Positions 47,577-57,353 of a stretch of DNA of 64,000 nucleotides are shown here, one piece after another; positions within the stretch are counted from its first letter, which is position 1; the number at the start of each line of letters is the position of its first letter. Location of the stretch: contig JAKUHH010000040.1 of the NCBI GenBank assembly GCA_022701365.1, forward strand, positions 558,001-622,000, read 5' to 3'. Made by a program: the position numbers and the translations under genes. This DNA comes from Mycocentrospora acerina. Lineage: Eukaryota; Ascomycota; Dothideomycetes; Pleosporales. The notes under the pieces were generated by a model. The model had not been told where the DNA came from. It saw only the letters and a program-made list of their open reading frames with translations, and ran no database searches.

Positions 47577-48186
47577 CTAGTTTGCATTCCCGACTACATT
47601 CGCAGGACCGCCTTGTTGGCCCAGCGCCGCTCCACCACCAGCTTGACCAGCTCCACCCTTAGACTGTTTGATAGCAGCGCGAGCGTCCGCCTGTTCAGCC
47701 TTTTTCCTAGAAGGGGTGTTAGCACTTTCCCCTTTCACAAGTAAATTATATACATATATATATATATATATAAAGAAGTAAAACTCACCTGTCCAAATCA
47801 CTGGCTAGATCTGGTTCTGCGCCTCCACCGCCCATCCCCTTTCCTCCCTTTGCCACGGCAGCAGCGACTTTACCTTCACCGGGAGCGGCCATTTGCTCGC
47901 CGTCGAGCTCGTTGTGGCGTCCTACGTCTTCTTCTGTTTTACCGTGTGCTTCCTCGCCGGGGGGAGCGCCGTGGATGCCGCCGCCGGGGGCTTTTGCGTT
48001 GGCTTCTCCTTGGGCGTCGCTGGCTTGTTTGGTGGGGAGGCGGGTGTCGACTGTGGCGGTGTTGTCGGCGGCGTTGAATTTGGATTGTTGTTGTTCAGAG
48101 GGGGTTTTGCTGGCGGGGTTGCCGGGGGTTGTGTAGGCTTGGTTGAGGGTGGGCTGGGAAGGGGCCTTGGGGTCGAGGCCGGACAT
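47577..48186 (-). CDS. small conserved-looking disordered hydrophilic protein, function unknown
   Basis: Complement of exons 47789-48186 and 47577-47706, 175 residues. I do not recognise a named domain. The protein is rich in Gly, Ala, Pro, Gln, Asn and charged residues and has almost no hydrophobic core. It starts MSGLDPKAPSQPTLNQAY, has a Gly-rich GKGMGGGGAEPDLASDLD stretch and a short helical KKAEQADARAAIKQSKGG segment, and ends NVVGNAN. Composition recalls LEA-like or stress hydrophilins, which is only an analogy. The 82-nt intron has a GTGAGT donor and CTAG acceptor and joins SDLDR to KKAEQAD. It holds a TA repeat (around 47753-47772). The intron and the even coding feel support a real gene. 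Confidence 0.7.
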
Positions 48187-48942
48187 GCTGTAGAGGGATG
48201 GGGTTGGTTGTGGTGGTGTTTGGTGATGTTAGTGATGGTAGTGTTTGGTGATGTTGGTGGTGATGCTGTTGACCAAGGCAATGGCACTGATCAAGATGAT
48301 GGGGCTGGCTTGGAGGTAGAATTGATTGAATTGGTTGATTGTGTTAATGTGTAGAAGAGGCCAAACAGTGTCAATGTATATTTGCGAGATGGCTGCGAAA
48401 CACTTTCATGTTGATGACGTAGGTGGGGCTAGGGAAACATAGATGACGGCTATGCTCCACTCGTGGTTCTCTCGTCATGTGAGAGCGCGATTCGTTGGTG
48501 CAAGCGGGGTGAAGATGAATTGGGCAAAGCAGTGAGGTGGACAGGCTTGGGGTCAATTCTAGTGCTTGATAGCAGATTACCATGGCCTTTGGTGGAGTGA
48601 GTACTACAATGTTATATTCGTTGCTAGAGTGAGTACTACAATGCCGTGTCCATTGCCAGAGTGAGTACTACAAGATTATATCCTTTGCTGGATTAGGCCA
48701 AAGATGAATAATATCAAGACTGTTTCTGGTGCTTATTACTAAATTACCAAAGCCTATACTGCACTTGGTCCGAGACAAACCTTGGGATCATTTCAGTGCT
48801 TGATACCAGATTGCTGTGCTTTTACTGAATTTTTCCAGTGGAACCGTGACGCCTATAAATGACCATGACCATGACCATGACCATGGCAGTGACCCAAACG
48901 CCTCGCTATGCTTGGACAAGTGCCCAGTGGGAAAATAGTACT
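48187..48942. other. repeat-containing intergenic region upstream of the disordered-protein gene
   Basis: About 760 bases between the start of the disordered-protein gene and the 3' end of TAF3, both on the minus strand. It contains the 32-bp tandem repeat and the degenerate larger repeat listed separately, plus an (ATGACC)n run at 48859-48885. Confidence 0.6.
48595..48690. repeat. 32-bp tandem repeat, three copies
   Basis: Units start at 48595, 48627 and 48659, each beginning GAGTGAGTACTACAA and ending TTGC plus TA, CA or TG. The middles differ by several substitutions, so the copies are not recent. Confidence 0.9.
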
Positions 48943-49736
48943 CTACTCCGTCGCCATGACTACGTCTTCCAAGGGGTCTCTTGTTTTGACGTGGTTTGCT
49001 TGCTCGCTGTTTTCTTGTTTGGCGTGGGCAGCCTTGGCAGCCTGCTCGCGTGTCTTGCGGCACCATTCTTCAATCGAGTCGGGCCCGCCTCCTTCAATCT
49101 TGACCGTCCTGGGCTCGGCGGGGAGGCCGAGGACGGTTCCCTGGAAGCGAGACTCGACGCCCGTCTTGCTGTGCTTCTTCATGAGGGCTGCGGGGTTCGT
49201 TAGCGTGGCGGTGTCTCACGAGGATGCATGCAGCACGCACTGTTGAGGTAGTCCTCCATCTCCAGCTGGTCCAGCTGCTCGGTGGGGTTCAGGGCCACGG
49301 GCTTGTAGGTGCCGGCGATGCGGCGGATCTCCCTGTTCTGCTCGCCCTCGACCCAGGCGATGAAGTCGAGGACGTCGGCCGTGTCCTCGGCGTCGCGGCG
49401 CTTCTGCTCGTCGTCGCGGGCGCCCGTGTCGGCGTTGTAGTCGGCGAGGGGCCTGCGCAGCATCTCGGTCCACAGCTCCTCGGCGGCCGTCATGGTGGGC
49501 ACGAGCAGGGCGCAGTCCTGCATGGCCATGCGCACGTCGGTGACGTCGGGGGCGAGGTCGTTGTGGTTGGAAAAGGCATTGTAGGCGGTGCGCTCGGCCA
49601 GCAGCGCCAGGTAGCGGGCCGTCAGGTCGACGACGGTGTCGACGGCCGAGGGCTTGCCGTAGTGGAAGCCGGTGGCGCGCAGGATGTGCACGACGGCGGG
49701 GCGCAGGAGGTTGAGGAACAGGTCGTGCTGCGACAT
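48943..49736 (-). CDS. TAF3: TFIID subunit TAF3 (histone-fold, fungal type)
   Basis: Complement of exons 49241-49736 and 48943-49187, 246 residues. TAF3 pairs with TAF10 through a histone fold inside TFIID. The fold (Bromo_TP type) is at the N-terminus: HDLFLNLLRPAVVHILRATG, then KPSAVDTVVDLTARYLALLA and ARYLALLAERTAYNA. Further on are DVTDVRMAMQDCALL and a conserved FIAWVEGEQNREIRRIAG segment. The PHD finger of animal TAF3 is absent, as expected in fungi. The intron (GTGCGT donor, GCTAAC branch) joins MEDYLN to TLMKKHSK. The start at 49736 has A at -3. An in-frame ATG at 49826 would add 30 Ala/Ser-rich residues and cannot be excluded. It is head to head with TAF7. Confidence 0.88.
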
Positions 49737-49971
49737 GCTGGCGGTGGGCGTGCCGCCGTGCTGGCTGGCCGTGGGCGCGTTGCTGGTCGCGGCCGACGAC
49801 AAAGCTCGGGGCGCCCTGGCCGGCATTGCTCCTGCGCCTGCTGCACCTCCCGTCCACCTCGTCCACCTCCACCCCGACGGCGCACCTCCCGCGCCATTGC
49901 ACCTCGCCGCCCGATGCGCACATGACCCGCGACGCCCGCCGTCCACCGCCGCCATCGCCGCCGCCGCCGCC
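49737..49971. promoter_or_regulatory. 235-bp bidirectional promoter between TAF3 (-) and TAF7 (+)
   Basis: Only 235 bases separate the two start codons (145 if the upstream TAF3 start is used). The stretch is very GC-rich and pyrimidine-rich on the + strand, and no TATA box is visible. Both 5' leaders must be short or overlapping. Confidence 0.6.
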
Positions 49972-51630
49972 ATGAAGATCAAGCTCAAAGCCCCTGCCGA
50001 CGCGCCCACGCGCGACCCGCCCACCGACGCCGCCCCCAAGCCGCCCGGCCTGAAGCTCAAGTTCAAGCCCGCCACCGCGCCCCCGGCCGACCCTCACGCC
50101 GCCGCCGACAGCCAGAGTGCCGCCGACGCGCTCAAGCACAAGCGCAAGTACGCCAAGAAGCCCCGCTCCGACGCGCCCGCGAACCCGCTGCTCCCACCCA
50201 AGCTCGCGCTCAAGAAGCGCGCGCGCGACGACGCCGAGGACGGGGACCCGCCGGCAAAGCGCAAGTCCAAGCCCACCGCCAAGAGCCTGGCCATGGCCGA
50301 CGACAGCGACGACGACGACGATGACGACGACCACGTCGCCGAGCGCCAAGCACCCGCCGCCCGCCCACCGCCCCCGCTGCGCACCCAGTCCATCAAGCTG
50401 TCCATCAAGCCCAAGTCGGCGCCCCAGCGAACCGGCACCGCCCTGCTCAAGGTCAAGGGCGCGGGCAGAAAGCCCGTCCGCCCGTTCGGCGTGGGATACG
50501 ACAGCGAGGCCGAGGACGCCGAGGACGACCCGGCCATCGAGTCGCAGTTTGTCCTGCGCATGCTGCCCGGCCCGGACTGCGATTTGCTGCGCAGGTCCAT
50601 CGAGGAGAAGACAATTGGCAAGAGCCAGCAGCAGGGCGGGCCGGGCGTCTACTTTCGCTTCTTCGACCGCGAGGGCCGCCGCGCCATGGTCACCATCCAG
50701 GGCCGCAGCTATGCCGCCTCCATGGTCGAGCTGCCCAGCGTCGTCGAGTCGATGAAGAGCTGGAACAAAAAGGACTGGGTCAAGACGGCAGACGTGTGCC
50801 AGATGCTGCTTGTGCTGGGCCCCGTCCAGAGCGAGGACGAGGCCAAAAAGTACCCCCGCCCTTACTACGTCGACCCAGACTCGCACCGCTTTCCCCACGG
50901 CCTGACCCCGCCCATGCGGTGGGCCCGCAAGCGCCGCTTCCGGCCCCGCAAGTCCTACCTCGACGTCGAGCGAGCAGAGACGCAGATGAACGAACTGCTG
51001 GCAGCCGACGAGAATGCCGAGTCCTCAAAGTACGACCTCGTCGACAGCGACCACGAGTCCACCGAAGCAGAGTCGAGCTCGGAAGACGACGCCGAAGACG
51101 AGGAAATGCCCGACGCCTCCTCACAGGTGCCACAGACGCCCGTCGAAGAAGTCGACGCCGTCGATCTCGAGCAAATGTTCATGGAGGACGACGACATGGA
51201 GATACAGGGCAACCCCGAAGACTTGAATGCCTTGTTCGGCCATGGAAACAGTGTGACCATCAATGTCGGCACAGCCGCTACCGCCCACGACGTCGCCATG
51301 CACGCTCTCAGCAACAGCAACAACAACCTGATACTCGAGACTGAAACCGCAGCATCCACCCCTGCAGCAGCCACGTCTGCAGACGACGACGATGACGACG
51401 ACGAATCAGACGATGATGAAGTCGACGAGGCTGCAGCCGCCGAAGAGGCACGTAAAGAGCAGCTGCGCGCCGAAATTGCAGAGTTGGACAAAGCCATTCA
51501 GCAGAGCATAGAAGCCCGCGACCGCCAAAACAACCACATTTTCAAGAAGCGCATGCAAATCACCATTGACAAGCAGGTCGTCGACAGGGATATCAAGCGT
51601 AAGCAGCTGGGTGAAGATGCTGATGATTAG
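49972..51630 (+). CDS. TAF7: TFIID subunit TAF7 (TAFII55 domain)
   Basis: Single exon, 552 residues, from ATG 49972 (MKIKLKAPADAP); the upstream open frame to 49672 is antisense TAF3 and has no support. TAF7 binds the TAF1 acetyltransferase module of TFIID. The N-terminus is Lys/Pro-rich with repeated LK[LF]K motifs and an Asp run. The TAFII55 domain starts at ESQFVLRMLP and continues through RRAMVTIQGRSYAASMVELP and VVESMKSWNKKDW to KTADVCQMLLV. It is followed by HGLTPPMRWARKRRFR. The C-terminal half is highly acidic (several Asp/Glu runs) and ends in a coiled-coil segment around LRAEIAELDKAIQQSIEARD. Codons are strongly GC-ending compared with neighbouring genes, which also creates a long antisense open frame that is not a gene. 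Confidence 0.94.
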   Translation: MKIKLKAPADAPTRDPPTDAAPKPPGLKLKFKPATAPPADPHAAADSQSAADALKHKRKYAKKPRSDAPANPLLPPKLALKKRARDDAEDGDPPAKRKSKPTAKSLAMADDSDDDDDDDDHVAERQAPAARPPPPLRTQSIKLSIKPKSAPQRTGTALLKVKGAGRKPVRPFGVGYDSEAEDAEDDPAIESQFVLRMLPGPDCDLLRRSIEEKTIGKSQQQGGPGVYFRFFDREGRRAMVTIQGRSYAASMVELPSVVESMKSWNKKDWVKTADVCQMLLVLGPVQSEDEAKKYPRPYYVDPDSHRFPHGLTPPMRWARKRRFRPRKSYLDVERAETQMNELLAADENAESSKYDLVDSDHESTEAESSSEDDAEDEEMPDASSQVPQTPVEEVDAVDLEQMFMEDDDMEIQGNPEDLNALFGHGNSVTINVGTAATAHDVAMHALSNSNNNLILETETAASTPAAATSADDDDDDDESDDDEVDEAAAAEEARKEQLRAEIAELDKAIQQSIEARDRQNNHIFKKRMQITIDKQVVDRDIKRKQLGEDADD

Positions 51631-52726
51631 CTTTTTTTTTCCTTTAATAAAAAATATCTTCAAATGGGTGTGGTTTTCCATCTTCACGACTTTAGGGGGG
51701 GAGTGAGGGTGTTTGTATTATTTTGTTTTCATTGCATGGCTTGGCATGGCGTGGAGTTTTGAGGGACAAGGAATGGGATGGGGATATCAAATTCCAGGAG
51801 GAAATCAAATCCCAAGGGAAAAAATGGACAATGGTAGTTTATATCTTCTTTTGGGATGGAATGGAATGGTGTGTGTGTAGGAGATTGGTGTGCTTTTGAA
51901 AGTAGGCTTATCAAGACTGGATTTTATAGCCCAATTACAAAGTATTACATGTTCTTTTAAATTCAATTCATACATGTATTGTGATGTGATGTTAATGCTT
52001 TGAATTACACTTCTTTAAATATAGGTTCTCGATTGTCTATTTTATGAAAAAAGGTACACTCCTTTTAGGTTGTGTATGTAGTATCTACACGTTGTATACT
52101 ATTACTATTATGCCTCTGAACAGAAGTATGAGCAGTCTATGTATCTATAATTACACCACTCTTGAATTGTGTTGAAGAGATTAGCGGCTGTAAGTTGCGC
52201 CATTGAATGGGTTTGAATAGCTTATTTATAAAAGGATAGTACACTCCTTTTAGATTATATACACAAGACTTACGTGATTAAAGACGCCTCTGAGGATATG
52301 ATTGAGTGGACTATTTATATACAATTACATCACTCTGTAGTCCTGTTAATGAGATTAGTGTTGTCTCTATATAGGTTAAAATATTTTATTAATACCAAAC
52401 ATCTCAACTCTTATATTATATTATATAAGATCTTGTCTGTTAAACTAGGCCTCCAAGTAACGGTTCATGCTGTCTATTTATATACAATTACATCACTCTT
52501 GGATTACAAGTCATCTGCTCGTCAATCACGTGGAAATGCACGGACTGTAATCTTGATAACTAATCGATATCCACAGGGTTCTTTGTGTCCCCGCGGCGCG
52601 CATTCTTTCATCTTCCCATTTGCGCGCACTGCGATAAAGGTTGCTTTCTTCAAGAAAAATAGAGAGAACTAACCCCTACTCACTAGAAAAGTGGTATCTA
52701 GACTCACATCCAAAACTACCGCAAAC
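51631..52726. other. AT-rich intergenic region with degenerate repeats, TAF7 to CCCH gene
   Basis: About 1.1 kb, sharply AT-rich next to the GC-rich TAF7. From about 52050 to 52520 it contains three diverged copies of a repeat (listed separately). No gene seen. Confidence 0.7.
52050..52520. repeat. three diverged copies of a 160-190-bp direct repeat
   Basis: GTACACTCCTTTTAG recurs at 52054 and 52239. GCCTCTGA recurs at 52112 and 52286, with a looser match near 52448. The block AATTACATCACTCT occurs at 52323 and 52486, with a variant near 52149. Order and spacing are conserved (about 163-185 bases). The AT-rich divergence could reflect C-to-T decay, but that is inference. Confidence 0.75.
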
Positions 52727-53878
52727 ATGGCGCCACCTGGTCCCCCGCCATACACCCTGGAGCAGATTAATTCAATCACATCGCCCGAAGAGCGACTACG
52801 AGCCCGCGCAGAGTTGTCCAGTATGTGAAAGAGGAGGCACAACAAAACAAAAAGGAAGATGTTGACGACGTACACCCAGGCTATATCGCACGTATGAAGA
52901 AGGAACAGGAGCTACGGCTGGCTCGCGAAACACCGTCAAATGGTTACTCGGGCCACGGCCCCGCCTTTGGCTTCAACACCTCCCAGCGTCCATTTCCCGT
53001 CTCCAAGCGTGGTGGGCTCATTCAAAATGGCGGCGGCCACTCCTACCATCCGTACCAACGTCCGCCTCCGCCACACGTTGTCCACAAGTTCAAGAACAGA
53101 TCGGTCGTCTTCAGCAAATCCGATCCCTCTGCTGTACCCTTGAAGGAGAGAGAAGGGGCAAATAATATCCCTGGATCCACAGTCGCCACTCACCCACAAC
53201 AGGGCAGCCGACAGCAGACCGAGATCAAGACCCTCTGCCCAGCTCTCACATCTACAGGTATCCTCGACGCAACACCAGAACCACCATCCCCCTTTCCCTT
53301 TGTACATATCTAACATTTGTGTAGGTGTGTGCTCTCGCCATGGATGTAAATACCTTCATGATCCAAACAAACAGGCACTCTGTAAGCGATGGCTTTACAA
53401 GGGCAACTGTTCCAAGGGAGACTTTTGCGCATTGTCCCACGAGCCCTCTCCACATAACATGCCCACATGCCTCCATTTCCAGGATGGACACTGCAACAAT
53501 GATGATTGTCGCTTTGCTCATATTCGCATCAATCCAGCTGCTTCGGTTTGCGAAGCTTTTGGGCGCATGGGCTACTGCGAAAAGGGCGACCAGTGCGCCG
53601 ACTTCCATGCATACGAGTGTCCTGATTTCTCAAACAAGGGCGTCTGTCGTTTTGGAGACAAATGCCAGTTGCGCCACGTTCACCGTGCCGCTCGGATGAG
53701 GAAAGCTAGTCGCCGCAACTCTGAGGAACCATCTTCTCCAACAGATGCCCCCCAAGAGCATGCGGTTGACGCTCCAGAGATGGAGAGCTGGGTTCTGGCC
53801 TCCAAGGATGGCGTCACGCACAATCCACATCAGTTTATTGAGCAAATGGACTTTGTTCCGCTTAATGTCGACGAATGA
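52727..53878 (+). CDS. multi-CCCH zinc-finger protein (ZC3H3/S. pombe Cps3-like)
   Basis: Exons 52727-52820, 52880-53257 and 53325-53878 give 341 residues. ZC3H3-type proteins bind RNA and are linked to polyadenylation and mRNA export. The N-terminus (MAPPGPPPYTLEQINSITS) is helical and charged, followed by a Pro/Arg/Ser-rich stretch. Then come about five tandem CCCH fingers: the first around VCSRHGCKYLHD, then CKRWLYKGNCSKGDFC, CLHFQDGHCNNDDCRFAH, CEAFGRMGYCEKGDQC and CPDFSNKGVCRFGDKC. The tail is acidic and disordered. The first intron (52821-52879) has a GTATGT donor, TGAC branch and CAG acceptor. Without it the frame stops at 52826, although the intron also reads open in another frame. 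The second intron joins LTSTG to VCSRHGC. Confidence 0.85.
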
Positions 53879-54699
53879 GCACCATCTTGGTGCTACGTAT
53901 GTATGTTGCCCCGTCCGGTCTCAACCATGGCCTGTTCCTAATCTTCAACTGGCGTTCAAGTTTCGGTTTTTTTTTGCGTCATCACAACCTGGTAGGTTCT
54001 TTGTTTATTTTGCAAGAATGTGTCTTGACTGCACAAGGGTTGGAGTTTGCGGCAGGGCCACGGTGCGTATGGGACTCTTCTTTGGTGATACCCGTTTGAT
54101 GCATTTCCATCAAACACCCTTCTCCATATTTTGTTCCGTGAAGACATTGCTGGTACACAGGCGCATGCCTTGGACAGGACGCATCCTGGGATTTGAAAAG
54201 AAGACAATAGCATGTACCCTGTGAAAAAAAATTGAAAAGAATTAATTCATGAATCTGAGCGCTTCTTTAATTAAACGTGATGATTATGATGCTCTTGACA
54301 AAGGACAATCTGATGTGCACACGATCAGCGCATCAGCTTTGCTGATTTGGACGGCGTGGTTGGCGGGCTGGCTGAGGCTGAGGCTTGGAAAGCTGAGGCT
54401 GTGTGCCTGGACCTTGTCCTTACGAGGTGCCTCACCTGGCACGATCTACCACTTGCGCCAGCGTAGCTATTCTCGATGCATTCTAACATCTTTCCTGGGC
54501 GTCAGCGCAGGTATAAGACGACGCTCTTAATCCAATAGTCGCGCCAAAAAACGCCGCCACCACCATTGCGCCGTCCTGCACAGCATCCCAAGTCGCGACC
54601 CTTTCCTCCGCCACAGAAAACACCCCCTGAACCAAGCCTCAGGCGCAACGCGACGCCCCTCGTCCCTTTTTGCCTCGCCCGCCCTCCCAATTGCCCACG
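53879..54699. other. intergenic region, CCCH gene to SEL1-repeat gene
   Basis: About 820 bases. Nothing gene-like; the last 170 bases are C-rich and Pro/Arg-like in translation, as in fungal 5' leaders. Confidence 0.6.
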
Positions 54700-57317
54700 A
54701 TGCTCAACCTCTCGCACCTACTGAAAAAGAAAGACAAGACCCGCGATGAAGGCGCCTCCCCCACGTCTCCAAAGGGCCCAACCCTAGCCCCCCACACCCC
54801 GGAATTCACTTTCCTCCGCACAACTACTACGACGCAGGAAGCCATTGAGCCCCCCAGCTTCCCCGGCGACCCCACACGCGAGGCCCCACCGCTTCTCTCC
54901 CCAGGCCCACAGGGCGTGTTTGGCCGATTCCGCCGCCACAGCAACGCGTCTGCAACCTCGCACTCCGGCGCAGAAGATGGTGGCAGTGGTGGCAGTGGTG
55001 GCGGTGGTGGTGGTAGTAGTAGCAGTAGTAGTGGCAAGCCCAAGAAGGCGGAGCGCATACACTTTGGCCGCAGCCGGTCGAACACGTCTGTCAATGTGCC
55101 CGACAATCTGCCAGAGGTTGGGGGCGATGGCGTCGCGCGCACGGCAGACGACGAGGAGAAGTGGGAGAAGAGGGCTACCGTGCTGGTTACGGCTGGTGCG
55201 CTCAATCTGGGGACGAGTGCGCCGCCCACGCCTGGGATTGAGGTCACGAGTCCAAAGGGTGAAGGGGTGAAGAACCCTGGTGTTATTACGCCTGCGAATG
55301 AGGTATGTGTGTGTTTGGGACTGCGACTGCGACTGCGATTGTTGTGGAAAGAGTGGATGGGATGCTGAGCTGTTGGGTTTTAGGAAGATATTCAGGAGGC
55401 TATCCGGCTGCATGAGAAAGGGAGTGAGTTTTTTTTTTCATTCTTCCTCTTCCTCTTCCTCTTCCTCTTCCTCTTCCTCTTCCTTTTCGTCTTCTTCTTC
55501 TTGGTTTGGTACATTGAGTGGGTTTTGGATATGAGGCTGATCATCATGGTATGCTCAGATCTCGAGGCTTCAACCGCACTGTTTGGACGACTGGCAGATC
55601 CTAGCGGTGAAAATAATGCTCTCGCACAAGTCCTCTACGGCCTCGCGTTGCGGTAAGCACTCACTCCCCACCCCCCTGAAATTGCACTCTCGTCCAAAGC
55701 CTCAACATTTCACATCCAGCATGTCCAGCACATCACTCACGCACGCCAGACACGCCTGGGGCTGCGAGCCAAACCAAGAACAAGCCGTGCATTATCTCTC
55801 GCTGGCAGCCTCCAACAGCGCCGAGGTCGAGAAGCTCGCCCTCGGAGCGGGTATCAAAAAAGGCGGCGCTGCAAAAGGCGAGCTTGTCCTTGCCATGTAT
55901 GAGCTGGCAAACTGCTTCAGAAACGGTTGGGGAATCAAGAAGGATCCCGCTGCCGCGAAGCAGTATTACGAGACTGCAGCTAATTTGGGTGATACCGATG
56001 CTATGAATGAGGTTGCGTGGTGCTATCTCGAAGGCTTTGGCACCAAAAAGGACAAGGTACGTCAGCCATGCCAGTCGTTTTCTTCTCTTCCTTGCTCTCG
56101 TTGTTGGTGTTGTTCTTGTCCGCCAGTACAGCTAGGTGAGCCGATGGCGCCCATCTCCGTTTTGGTCAAGCTCATCGGTCGAGATTGCCCCTGGTAGTAA
56201 GCATTCATGCACGCATGCCTACGTCAACCGATGAGCTTGAGGGTTCGAGGCCTAGCATCACGCGGGGCGTCTGTTTGAGACATGCCGTCTGCACTCTACA
56301 GCCTCACTGTTTGGGCAGCATTCTGCTTTTCCAAATTCCCTGGGGAGGGGGAACGTTTCGGCTGCTGCGGACAACTGGCTGACGCTTCGTAGTTCAAGGC
56401 GGCGCAGTTCTTGCGCCTCGCGGAATCAAAGGGCAACAAGACGTTAGGCAATACTTGGTAAGTCTCCTTTTGTTCCCTTTTTTTCACGTTCTATTTTTGC
56501 CAAAAACGGAGATCCCTTTTCGAATGCCCGGAACGATGATCCCCTATTTTCCATACCGTGGACGTGGACGTGGATAGATGGAGGAGGGCACATGCTCCCA
56601 CACACCCACCACCACCATAACCACCACCCCATCCATCAACACACACACTGTGCAAACTTACCCGCGCCATCCTCATGCCTCCACCCACACACAAAATACA
56701 AGACCATAACCGTTCCCGACAAACTTTTGTCCATGCTAGCCAACCAGTTTCAAGCCGCATACGCCAAGCATGATCGATTGGCCATGGGTTCTCCATTTTG
56801 CACCGTCGTCGCTTACCCGGTGCGGCCCTCGCCCTCACCCGCAGCAGGACTTGTCACGCTTTGTGCGCGTCCCCCGCCGCACTGCAGCGCCGCGCAGCGC
56901 AGTGCATCGCATCATCTTTCCCTTTCGTGCAGCGGGCCTAATCTGGCGCACTGGGCCGGATCGCTGCTCGCAAGGTCATGCCGTGCCGCTGCGTCGGGAA
57001 TAGAGCCAAAAAGGCGTCTGTTCGTCCGTTGGACGGATGCGATGGCGTTGAGGGCAAAGCCTGTTTGAGGGTGCGGCGTGTACACGTGGCAGACTGTCTG
57101 TGGTGTTTTGCTTTCCGTGTCAAGATGCGTTAGCGTCGACGGTTGCAGATTGGGGGGTTTTTCGGTGTACCGATGACGGAGCTGAAGGGGTCAGATGGGC
57201 TGATGGTTTGTCGTCGGCTGGTGTTTTGAGGGTGTGTGGCACGGGCAAGTGTGTGTTTGTGTGCGAGAGTGTGCGTCGAACGATAGACTGGTTTATGCTC
57301 CAAAGGTCGGCCATCAC

Positions 57318-57353
<36 letters not shown>

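Noticed and set aside
49216..50898. Long minus-strand open frame (560 codons) opposite TAF7
   Set aside because: It is the antisense shadow of GC-rich TAF7 and TAF3 codons, with low-complexity Gly/Arg/Val translation and no domain.
52801..52860. Apparent frameshift in the CCCH-finger gene
   Set aside because: A 59-nt intron with a GTATGT donor, TGAC branch site and CAG acceptor restores the frame and makes all exon lengths fit.
56230..56260. GGTTCGAGGCC, resembling a tRNA B box in an intron
   Set aside because: The flanking bases do not form a T stem and no A box or cloverleaf is present upstream.
56592..57068. Open frame of 158 codons inside the long intron of the SEL1-repeat gene
   Set aside because: His/Pro-rich low-complexity start, no domain, and it lies in an intron of a well-supported gene; a nested gene is not supported.
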